A DNA stretch of 11,974 bases. Origin: an uncultured Holophagaceae bacterium (GTDB lineage Bacteria; Acidobacteriota; Holophagae; Holophagales; Holophagaceae). The stretch lies in the NCBI GenBank assembly GCA_903919165.1, contig CAIXHJ010000538.1, forward strand, positions 1-11,974, in the 5' to 3' direction. Under the pieces are notes generated by a model. The model made no database searches. It saw nothing but the letters and a program-made list of their open reading frames with translations, and was not told the origin of the DNA. Each line of letters starts with the position of its first letter. The stretch's first letter is position 1. The position numbers and the translations under genes were made by a program. This document shows, in pieces, positions 1 through 6,438 of this stretch.

Positions 1-1911
1 CACGAGGCCCTGGCCATTGCCATGAACCGCATCGGAGCCAAGAGCAACACCGGCGAGGGCGGTGAGGATCCGGCCCGCTACGCTCCCCTTCCCAACGGCG
101 ACTCCCGGAGCAGCGCCATCAAGCAGGTGGCCTCCGGGCGCTTTGGCGTCACCAGCCAGTACCTGGTCGAGGCCCGGGAGATCCAGATCAAGATAGCCCA
201 GGGGGCCAAACCGGGCGAAGGAGGCCAGCTGCCCGGTCCCAAGGTCTATCCCTGGATCGCCAAGGTTCGCCACGCGACCCCCGGTGTGGGCCTCATCTCT
301 CCCCCGCCCCATCACGACATCTACTCCATCGAGGACCTGGCCCAGCTCATCCACGACCTGAAGAACGCCAACCCGGGGGCGCGGATCAGCGTGAAGCTCG
401 TCTCGGAGAGCGGCGTGGGGACCATCGCCGCTGGGGTCGCCAAGGCCCATGCGGACGTCATCCTCATCAGCGGCTTCGATGGCGGGACCGGCGCCGCTCC
501 CCTCACCAGCATCCGCCACACCGGCGCCCCCTGGGAACTCGGCCTCGCAGAAGCGCAGCAGGTCCTGGTGATGAACAACCTGCGCAGCCGCGTGGTACTG
601 GAGACCGACGGTCAGCTGAAGTCCGGCCGCGACGTGGTGGTGGCCGCCCTGCTCGGAGCCGAGGAATTCGGCTTTGCCACTGCCCCGCTCCTGGCCCTGG
701 GCTGCGTGATGATGCGGGCCTGTCACAAGAACACCTGTCCCGTGGGCGTGGCCACCCAGGACCCGGAACTGCGGAAGCGCTTCAACGGGGATCCGCAGCA
801 TGTGGTGAATTTCATGCGGTTCATCGCCATGGAGGTCCGGGAATTGATGGCCCAGATGGGCTACCGCCAGTTCTACAAGATGGTGGGCCGCAGCGAGCAC
901 CTGGAGATGCGCCGCGGCATCGACCATTGGAAGGCCAGGACTCTCGATTTTTCGCGGCTGCTCTGGAAGCCCACCGTGTCCAAGGACGTCAAGCGGACCT
1001 TCCGCGTGAGCCAGGAGCACGGATTGGAGAAGGCCCTCGACGCCACCACGCTCATCCCGCTCTGTAAACCAGCCATCGAGGCCCGCACACCGGTCTCGGC
1101 CACCTTGCCCATCTCCAACGTCAACCGGACCGTGGGAACCATGCTGGGCAGCGAGATCACCCGCCGATGGGGCGCCGAGGGCCTACCGGAGGACACCATC
1201 CGTCTTCGCTTCCAGGGTTCCGCGGGTCAGAGCTTCGGCGCGTTCATCCCCAAGGGCCTCACCCTGTCCCTGGAGGGAGATGCCAACGACTATCTGGGTA
1301 AGGGCCTTTCCGGTGGACGCATCATAGTCTTCCCTCCCGGCACCGCCACCTTCGTGCCCGAGGAGAATGTCGTCATCGGCAACGTGGCCTGCTACGGCGC
1401 CACCGCTGGTGAAACGTTCATTCGCGGGCTGGCGGGCGAGCGGTTCTGTGTCCGCAATTCCGGCGCCACCGCCGTCGTGGAAGGCATCGGAGACCACGGT
1501 TGCGAGTACATGACCGGCGGCGAGGTCGTGATCCTCGGCAGGGCCGGCCGCAACTTCGGGGCCGGCATGTCAGGCGGAATCGCCTGGGTGCTGGACGAAA
1601 CTGGTGATTTCCCCGCACGGTCCAACCGGGATCTGGTGGGCATGGGTCCCGTGGAGGATCCCCAGGAGGCGGAACACCTGAGGGACCTCATCACCCGTCA
1701 TGCCGCCGCCACGCACAGCCGGAGGGCCGCCTCGATCCTCCGGGACTGGGACACCTGGCTCCCGCGCTTTGTCCGGGTCATGCCCCATGACTATAAGCGG
1801 GTTCTCGAAAGCCAGGCCCGGATGAGGGAGAAGGGTCTTCCAGAGGACGAGGCCGTGCTCGCGGCCTTCGAAGAGAACGCGCGGAGCCTCGCCCGCGCAG
1901 ATGGCAATTAG
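1..1911 (+). CDS. gltB: Glutamate synthase (NADPH) large subunit, 3' part (5' end outside window)
   Basis: This is the C-terminal 636 residues of the roughly 1,500-residue GltB. The reading frame is open from base 1, so the gene starts upstream and the ATG at 22 is internal. GltB makes glutamate from 2-oxoglutarate using ammonia channelled from glutamine, in the cytoplasm with GltD. Visible here is the FMN-binding synthase barrel (about residues 1-290), with the KPGEGGQLPGPKV segment (from K70) and the glycine-rich FDGGTGAAP loop (from F159). The 3Fe-4S cluster cysteines are C235, C241 and C246 (C-x5-C-x4-C in GCVMMRACHKNTCPVG). From about residue 385 comes the glycine-rich right-handed beta-helix domain (GSAGQSFGAFI, YGATAGETF, GDHGCEYMTGGEVVILG). 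The end, VMPHDYKRVLESQA plus a short acidic tail, is typical of bacterial GltB. The N-terminal glutaminase domain lies outside the window. No truncation or frameshift is seen. GltD follows after 8 bp. Family assignment is very secure. Confidence 0.97.
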   Translation, partial: HEALAIAMNRIGAKSNTGEGGEDPARYAPLPNGDSRSSAIKQVASGRFGVTSQYLVEAREIQIKIAQGAKPGEGGQLPGPKVYPWIAKVRHATPGVGLISPPPHHDIYSIEDLAQLIHDLKNANPGARISVKLVSESGVGTIAAGVAKAHADVILISGFDGGTGAAPLTSIRHTGAPWELGLAEAQQVLVMNNLRSRVVLETDGQLKSGRDVVVAALLGAEEFGFATAPLLALGCVMMRACHKNTCPVGVATQDPELRKRFNGDPQHVVNFMRFIAMEVRELMAQMGYRQFYKMVGRSEHLEMRRGIDHWKARTLDFSRLLWKPTVSKDVKRTFRVSQEHGLEKALDATTLIPLCKPAIEARTPVSATLPISNVNRTVGTMLGSEITRRWGAEGLPEDTIRLRFQGSAGQSFGAFIPKGLTLSLEGDANDYLGKGLSGGRIIVFPPGTATFVPEENVVIGNVACYGATAGETFIRGLAGERFCVRNSGATAVVEGIGDHGCEYMTGGEVVILGRAGRNFGAGMSGGIAWVLDETGDFPARSNRDLVGMGPVEDPQEAEHLRDLITRHAAATHSRRAASILRDWDTWLPRFVRVMPHDYKRVLESQARMREKGLPEDEAVLAAFEENARSLARADGN

Positions 1912-1919
1912 GAACTGAC

Positions 1920-3404
1920 ATGGGCAAAAGCACCGGATTCATCGAATACATGCGTGAACTGCCCCAGGACCGGCCGCCCCTCGAGCGGGTAAAGGACTGG
2001 AACGAATCCCATCCACGGGTCCCCGATGAAGTGCTCATGCGCCAGGGTGCCCGCTGCATGGACTGTGGCACGCCATACTGCCATACGGGCAAGCTCATGG
2101 GCGGCATGGCCTCAGGTTGTCCGCTGAACAACCTCATCCCCGACTGGAACGATCTGGTCTACCGGGGCCAGTGGCAGCGGGCCCTCCGCCGCCTGCTGCG
2201 CACCAACAACTTCCCCGAGTTCACGGGCCGGGTCTGTCCCGCTCCCTGTGAGGGTTCCTGCACCGTGGGCCTCGGGGGCGATCCGGTCACCATAAAGGCC
2301 ATCGAGGTCTCCATCATCGACAAGGCCTTTGAAGAGGGCTGGATCGGGCCGGAAATCCCCCAGATTCTCACCGGAAAGACCGTGGCCATCGTGGGCTCAG
2401 GCCCTGCTGGCCTGGCCTGCGCCGCCCAGCTCAATCGCGCCGGCCACACGGTCACGGTGTTCGAGCGCGCGGACCGGCTGGGTGGGTTGCTGATGTACGG
2501 CATCCCCAACATGAAGCTGGACAAACGCCTGGTGGATCGCCGGGTGGGGCTCATGGCGCGGAACGGCGTCCGCTTCGTCACCGGTGTGGAGATCGGCAGG
2601 GACATCTCCACCGAAAGCCTGCTGCAGGATTACCATGCCACGGTCTTCTGTTGCGGATCCACCCAGCCCCGGGATCTGGACGTGGAAGGCCGCCAACTCC
2701 AGGGCGTCCACCAAGCCATGGACTTCCTCACCCTGAACACCAAGAGCCTCCTGGACAGCGCTCACGCGGATGGCGCCTACATCTCCGCCAAGGGGAAGAA
2801 TGTGGTGGTCATCGGCGGCGGTGACACCGGGACGGACTGCGTGGGCACCGCCCTGAGACATGGGGCCCGCTCGGTCACCCAGCTGGAGATCCTGCCCCAG
2901 CCTCCGGAACGGCGGGCGCCGGACAACCCCTGGCCCCAGTGGCCCAAGGTGAGTTCCATGGACTATGGCCAGGAGGAGGCCGCAGCCCTGCAGGGTGCCG
3001 ACCCCCGCATCTATGGCACCCAGACCCAGCGATTCACCGGGGAAGCCGGCTCCGTGAAGGAAGTCCACACCGTCAGCCTGAAGTGGTCCCGCAGTTCTGA
3101 GGGACGGATGCAGCACGAGGAGATTCCCGGCAGCGAGCGGTTGATTCCCGCAGACCTGGTACTTCTCGCCCTGGGTTTCCTTGGGCCTGAACGGAAGGGT
3201 CCCATCACCGAGCTGGGTCTCAAGCTGGATGGCCGCGGCAATGTGGTGGCTGACGGCCAGCGCATGACCAGCGTCCCTGGCGTCTTCGCCGCGGGGGACA
3301 TGGTCCGCGGTCAGTCGCTGGTGGTTTGGGCCATCCACGAAGGGCGAAACACCGCCCGCAGCGTGGACCGCTACCTCATGTACGGCAAGACCTACCTGCT
3401 CTGA
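1920..3404 (+). CDS. gltD: Glutamate synthase (NADPH) small subunit
   Basis: This 494-residue protein has the normal GltD length. GltD oxidises NADPH on FAD and passes electrons through 4Fe-4S clusters to GltB. The N-terminal cluster domain has C46, C49, C54 and C67 (CMDCGTPYC, then GCP) and C106, C110 and C114 (CPAPCEGSC). The FAD-binding GSGPAG loop is at 159-164, followed by E182 and the LGGLLMYGIPNMKLDK signature. The NADPH-binding GGGDTG loop is at 299-304. The C-terminal FAD motif GVFAAGDMVRGQSLVVWAI lies at about 454-472. The start is supported by AGGA at 1910-1913, six bases before the ATG, which overlaps the gltB stop. The gap to gltB is 8 bp, so the two are co-transcribed. Homologous small subunits occur in other enzymes (NADPH-dependent ferredoxin:NADP oxidoreductases, PreT/AegA), but adjacency to gltB settles the call. 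Confidence 0.97.
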   Translation: MGKSTGFIEYMRELPQDRPPLERVKDWNESHPRVPDEVLMRQGARCMDCGTPYCHTGKLMGGMASGCPLNNLIPDWNDLVYRGQWQRALRRLLRTNNFPEFTGRVCPAPCEGSCTVGLGGDPVTIKAIEVSIIDKAFEEGWIGPEIPQILTGKTVAIVGSGPAGLACAAQLNRAGHTVTVFERADRLGGLLMYGIPNMKLDKRLVDRRVGLMARNGVRFVTGVEIGRDISTESLLQDYHATVFCCGSTQPRDLDVEGRQLQGVHQAMDFLTLNTKSLLDSAHADGAYISAKGKNVVVIGGGDTGTDCVGTALRHGARSVTQLEILPQPPERRAPDNPWPQWPKVSSMDYGQEEAAALQGADPRIYGTQTQRFTGEAGSVKEVHTVSLKWSRSSEGRMQHEEIPGSERLIPADLVLLALGFLGPERKGPITELGLKLDGRGNVVADGQRMTSVPGVFAAGDMVRGQSLVVWAIHEGRNTARSVDRYLMYGKTYLL

Positions 3405-3410
3405 TGCTAT

Positions 3411-3453
3411 CCGGGGGGACCGCCTGCTCGCTCTGCTCGCGATGTCCCCCCGG
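3411..3453. repeat. Perfect 10-bp inverted repeat (hairpin) after gltD
   Basis: CCGGGGGGAC at 3411-3420 is the exact reverse complement of GTCCCCCCGG at 3444-3453, with a 23-nt loop. The loop holds a direct repeat, TGCTCGC at 3425-3431 and 3434-3440, two bases apart. It begins six bases after the gltD stop, where a terminator would sit, but no T-tract follows on either strand, so it is not a classic intrinsic terminator. It could end transcription with Rho, protect the gltBD mRNA 3' end, or be a copy of a dispersed intergenic repeat. The structure is seen directly; the role is inferred. Confidence 0.75.
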
Positions 3454-3460
3454 AACCCCC

Positions 3461-3493
3461 ACGCCTCCACCGGGCAAAGCCCGGTCTCGGCGT
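3461..3493. repeat. Second hairpin before ispE
   Basis: CCGGGC at 3470-3475 pairs with GCCCGG at 3479-3484 across an AAA triloop. Outside a 4/4-nt internal loop, ACGCC at 3461-3465 pairs with GGCGT at 3489-3493. The structure ends about 20 bases before the ispE ribosome binding site (GGAGG at 3513-3517). It directly follows the larger hairpin at 3411-3453, and the two together fill most of the 117-bp gap. No T-tract follows. It may be part of a terminator, a 5' leader of ispE, or the second arm of a dispersed repeat. Confidence 0.65.
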
Positions 3494-3521
3494 CTGAGCT
3501 AAGCTGGGCCCCGGAGGTTCG

Positions 3522-4355
3522 ATGCCGACGGTGCCATGCCCAGCCAAGCTCAACCGCTTTCTAGCCGTATTAGGACGGCGGGCCGATGGTTTCCATGAGC
3601 TGGAACTGGTCACCACCGTACTCGAAGGCGTGCCGGATCTGACGGACACGCTGGAGGGTGAACCCGCAGGGGGATTGTCCCTCGCCATCACCGGCCCCAT
3701 GGTTGAAGGCCTGGCGACAGACGAAACCAATCTGGTGATCAAGGCCTGGCGCCTGCTCGAAGAGGCAGCCAGACGCCCTCTGCCCGCCACCCTCCGGCTG
3801 CAGAAGCGCATCCCCCACGGCGCGGGGCTCGGTGGCGGCAGCAGCGACGCGGCGGCGGCCCTGAGACTGGGCAATGACCTTTTCGAGCTGGGTCTCGAGG
3901 ACAGCGTCCTGTTCGGATTGGCCGCGCGCCTGGGCAGTGATGTGCCGTTATTCCTGCTCGGCGGAACCGTGCTTGGACTGGGCCGCGGTGATCGGGTCTT
4001 CCCCCTCCGCCCCGTGCCCCTGGAGCCCATCCTCTTCGTGCACGCCGGCCTGCACGTGAGTACGCCCAGTGTGTACCGGGCCCTGCAGGACCTAGGGTAT
4101 CCCTCTCCAGAGGCTCTGGCTTCCCAGCCTGCAGGTGCCATTCCACCCTGGCGCAACGATCTGACTGGCGCGGCACTGAGGGTGTGCCCGCACTTGGCTG
4201 AAGTGCGCGATGCTCTGTGCGACACCGGCGGCGAACCCCTGCTCTGCGGCTCTGGCAGCTGCTGGGCGGCGAGATTCCGCAGCGCAGGTGCTCGGGATGC
4301 GTCGGCAATGACCCTGCGGAACTCCCATCCATCCTGGGGTATCTGGAAGGTCTGA
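3522..4355 (+). CDS. ispE: 4-diphosphocytidyl-2-C-methyl-D-erythritol kinase
   Basis: This 277-residue GHMP-family kinase is close to the usual IspE length (about 280-300). It phosphorylates the 2-hydroxyl of CDP-methylerythritol with ATP in the cytosolic MEP (non-mevalonate) pathway to isoprenoids. Signatures seen are PAKLNRFLAVLGRRADGFHEL at residues 7-27 (K9 and N11 in the substrate site), the GHMP ATP loop PHGAGLGGGSSDAAAAL at 98-114, LGSDVPLFL with the likely catalytic D140, GLGRGDRV near 152-159, and the C-terminal CGSGSCWAARF, where GSGS usually continues with T or A rather than C. The ATG at 3522 has GGAGG at 3513-3517, four bases upstream. The gene follows the hairpin-filled gap after gltD and precedes the ABC genes by 50 bp. 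The usual ispE neighbours (prs, rplY/ctc, pth) are absent. The tail after GSGSC is short but ends cleanly; no frameshift is needed. Confidence 0.93.
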   Translation: MPTVPCPAKLNRFLAVLGRRADGFHELELVTTVLEGVPDLTDTLEGEPAGGLSLAITGPMVEGLATDETNLVIKAWRLLEEAARRPLPATLRLQKRIPHGAGLGGGSSDAAAALRLGNDLFELGLEDSVLFGLAARLGSDVPLFLLGGTVLGLGRGDRVFPLRPVPLEPILFVHAGLHVSTPSVYRALQDLGYPSPEALASQPAGAIPPWRNDLTGAALRVCPHLAEVRDALCDTGGEPLLCGSGSCWAARFRSAGARDASAMTLRNSHPSWGIWKV

Positions 4356-4388
4356 CGCTGTCCGCACAGCCTTCCCCCATGGTATCTG

Positions 4389-4405
4389 TGAGGTCTGAGG
4401 TGTTC
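4389..4405 (+). promoter_or_regulatory. Ribosome binding site deciding the ABC ATPase start
   Basis: TGAGGT occurs twice, at 4389-4394 and 4396-4401. The second places GAGG (4397-4400) five bases before the ATG at 4406, which is ideal. The in-frame ATG at 4379 and the longer open frame back to 4217 have no such site, and the latter would overlap ispE. This fixes the start at MSGPALRIRGL. Confidence 0.7.
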
Positions 4406-5326
4406 ATGTCCGGCCCCGCCCTCCGCATCCGCGGCCTGAAAAAGGCCTTCCCCAAGGTTGTCGCCGTGGACGGTGTGGATCTGGAGGTGGCCCGGGGCGA
4501 AGTCTTCGGTCTGCTGGGTCCCAACGGCGCGGGCAAGACCACCACGCTGGAGATCATCGAGGGCCTGACCGTGGCTGATTCCGGTGAGATCGAGATCCTT
4601 GGCCTGACCTGGGCGCACCAGGGAAAGGAGATCCGGTCCCGCATCGGCGTCCAGTTGCAGAGCACCAGCCTCTTCAACAAGATCACCCCCCGGGAGGCCC
4701 TGGATCTCTACGGCAGCTATTATCCGAAATGCCGTGGCACCCAGGAGCTGCTGGAACTCGTTCAGCTCGAGGAGAAAGCGGACGCCTACCACATCACTCT
4801 CAGCGGCGGACAGCAGCAGCGGCTGGCCCTGGCCCTGGCCTTGGTGAACGATCCCGAGATGGTCTTCCTCGACGAACCCACCACCGGGCTCGATCCCCAG
4901 GCCCGCCGCAGCCTCTGGGATGTGGTGCGCCGCATGAAAGGTGAAGGGCGGACCGTGGTGCTGACCACGCACTACATGGACGAGGCCGAGGCCCTCTGCG
5001 ATCGGTTGGCCATCATGGACCGCGGGAAGGTCATCGCCACCGGTACGCCGGCCTCGCTCATTTCAGATCTGGCCATGCCCAGCGTGGTGGAGTTGACCTT
5101 TGAGGGCTCGGCACCAGATCCTTCGGCTTTTGCTGCACGCCTGGGTGAGGCCGTGGAACCCCGCACCGACCTCTGGGAGATCCGCACGCCCGATCCCAAG
5201 GCCCTGTTGCCCCGGCTGCTGGAGGCCGCTGAAGCCGCCACCATACCCTTCCAGCAGGTCCACATCCGTCGCGCCACGCTGGAGGATGTGTTCCTGATGC
5301 GAACAGGCCGGAGCCTGAGGGAGTGA
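4406..5326 (+). CDS. ABC-2-type exporter, ATP-binding subunit
   Basis: This 306-residue cytoplasmic ATPase drives the permease encoded just downstream. All ABC motifs are intact: Walker A GPNGAGKTT at 38-46, Q-loop near Q85 (GVQLQSTSLF), signature LSGGQQQR at 132-139, Walker B VFLDEP with D156 and E157, D-loop GLDP at 161-164, and switch H189. The signature reads GGQQQ, as in drug and polysaccharide ABC-2 exporters of the CcmA/DrrA type. After about residue 220 there is a roughly 85-residue C-terminal domain ending in VHIRRATLEDVFLMRTGRSL, which is typical of DrrA-like ATPases. The reading frame is open back to 4217, but the start at 4406 has the ribosome binding site and begins at the conserved N-terminus. 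The stop at 5324-5326 is 2 bp from the permease ATG, so they are coupled. The substrate is not deducible; an exported lipid, antibiotic or peptide is possible. Confidence 0.93.
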   Translation: MSGPALRIRGLKKAFPKVVAVDGVDLEVARGEVFGLLGPNGAGKTTTLEIIEGLTVADSGEIEILGLTWAHQGKEIRSRIGVQLQSTSLFNKITPREALDLYGSYYPKCRGTQELLELVQLEEKADAYHITLSGGQQQRLALALALVNDPEMVFLDEPTTGLDPQARRSLWDVVRRMKGEGRTVVLTTHYMDEAEALCDRLAIMDRGKVIATGTPASLISDLAMPSVVELTFEGSAPDPSAFAARLGEAVEPRTDLWEIRTPDPKALLPRLLEAAEAATIPFQQVHIRRATLEDVFLMRTGRSLRE

Positions 5327-5328
5327 CC
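5317..5328 (+). promoter_or_regulatory. Ribosome binding site of the permease gene
   Basis: GAGGGAG at 5317-5323 lies inside the last ATPase codons, five bases before the ATG at 5329. The alternative GTG at 5323, which would overlap the ATPase stop by 4 bp, sits directly on this site, so ATG is preferred. Confidence 0.6.
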
Positions 5329-6387
5329 ATGCTGCTCTGGAGGCAGTTCGCGATGGAATGGCGGCTCTATGGCCGCGACCGGGTGGCCATGTTCTGGACC
5401 ATGGCCTTTCCGGTGCTCCTGCTCCTGGGATTCGGGACGATTTTCCGGGACGGTGGAAGTCCCAAGCTCTCCGTCGTGAGGGTGCAGTCCCCCGTCTCAT
5501 CTACTCAAGATGCGGCCTTCGATCAGGCCCTGTCGGAGCTCCATCTCAAGGTCCAATCCCTCCCGAAACCCGAAGCCGAGGCGCGCTGGTCCCGGGGGGA
5601 GACGGCAGCCCAACTCGAAGCGGATGGCGCGGGTTATCGTCTGCGCTTGAACAGCTACCTCATGGCCCAGGCCGGAGCCACTGCCGGATTGGTGAATCAG
5701 GCCTGGCTGGTCGCCCAGGCCCGCCTGAGTGGCGCCCCCGAACCGCAGCGGATCCCGGTCCAGGTGGAAAGCCCCGGCCACAAGCGCTCCACCAACTATG
5801 CGTCCTTCCTGTTGCCGGGACTGCTGGGCCTGAACCTCGTCAGCATGGGCCTCTTCAGCGTGGGCATGGTGAATGTGTCCTACCGGGAGAAGGGGAAATT
5901 CCGCCGTCTGGCCGTGACACCACTGCCGAAGTGGATCTTCCTTCTGGGACAGGTGCTGCATCGGCTCACGGTGACCGTGGCCCAGGCCGCCATCCTGCTC
6001 CTGGTGGGGAGCCTGGTCTTCGGCATCCAGAACCAGGGGTCCTTTCTCGACCTGCTGCTCATCATGACCCTGGGCACGGGCTGTTTCATGGCCTTCGGTT
6101 TCGCCCTGAGTGGATTCGCGGAAACCTCCGAAGGCTACGCCGCCCTTTCCAACCTGGTGTTCTTTCCCCTGATGCTCCTCAGCGGTGTCTACTTCACCTT
6201 GGACGCGGCTCCTGCCTGGCTTCAGCACACGGTGGCCATCATGCCCCTCGCGCCCTTTCTCCGGGCCCTCAGGGCCGTGTTCAATGACGGTGCCGGTCTT
6301 GCGGGCCACGGCTTGGGTCTGGTGATCGTCGGGGCCTGGGCACTGGCGGCCTTCATCCTGGCTCTCCGGCGATTCCGGTGGGCATAA
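5329..6387 (+). CDS. ABC-2-type exporter, membrane permease
   Basis: This 352-residue inner-membrane protein belongs to the ABC-2 permease family and is the partner of the ATPase just upstream. By hydrophobicity there are about six membrane segments: roughly residues 20-38, 158-180, 205-232, 238-262, 270-290 and 325-346. The first two are separated by about 118 residues rich in charged and polar residues, which should form an extracytoplasmic domain, as in the ABC2_membrane_3 branch. The short N-terminus (LLWRQFAMEWRLYGRDRVAMFW) and the cytoplasmic stretch YREKGKFRRLAVTPLPKW (about 185-202), just after the second segment, match the coupling region of DrrB-type permeases. The later segment FFPLMLLSGVYFTLDAAPAWLQ is also characteristic of the family. 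The GTG at 5323 is an alternative start adding two residues. The export substrate is unknown. No periplasmic adaptor or outer-membrane channel gene lies next to it. Confidence 0.9.
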   Translation: MLLWRQFAMEWRLYGRDRVAMFWTMAFPVLLLLGFGTIFRDGGSPKLSVVRVQSPVSSTQDAAFDQALSELHLKVQSLPKPEAEARWSRGETAAQLEADGAGYRLRLNSYLMAQAGATAGLVNQAWLVAQARLSGAPEPQRIPVQVESPGHKRSTNYASFLLPGLLGLNLVSMGLFSVGMVNVSYREKGKFRRLAVTPLPKWIFLLGQVLHRLTVTVAQAAILLLVGSLVFGIQNQGSFLDLLLIMTLGTGCFMAFGFALSGFAETSEGYAALSNLVFFPLMLLSGVYFTLDAAPAWLQHTVAIMPLAPFLRALRAVFNDGAGLAGHGLGLVIVGAWALAAFILALRRFRWA

Positions 6388-6428
6388 TCCAGTACGAGAC
6401 TATGGTTCCGTCCTTGCTTGGCCGATGT

Positions 6429-6438
6429 GGAGGGCATG
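6429..6438 (+). promoter_or_regulatory. Ribosome binding site deciding the kinase start
   Basis: GGAGGG at 6429-6434 lies four bases before the ATG at 6439 and only one before the ATG at 6436. The in-frame TTG at 6418 has no comparable site. The start is therefore set at 6439, giving MDQPQKNLREA. Confidence 0.6.

Noticed and set aside
2397..3470. 357-residue open frame on the - strand opposite gltD
   Set aside because: GltD is unmistakable on the + strand; the reverse frame is a composition artefact.
4217..4405. 63-residue N-terminal extension of the ABC ATPase overlapping ispE
   Set aside because: It has no family similarity, overlaps the ispE end in another frame, and the start at 4406 has a proper ribosome binding site.
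4217..4405. Frameshift at the ispE 3' end
   Set aside because: The other frame does not give a better IspE C-terminus. The GSGSC motif is followed by a normal short tail in the annotated frame.
3407..4972. 521-residue open frame on the - strand opposite ispE and the ABC ATPase
   Set aside because: Both sense-strand proteins have full family motifs; the antisense translation has none and is rich in Arg, Ser and Pro.
5358..6287. 309-residue + strand open frame inside the ABC permease
   Set aside because: Shadow frame, Gly/Pro/Arg-rich with no membrane segments, while the main frame encodes a coherent permease.
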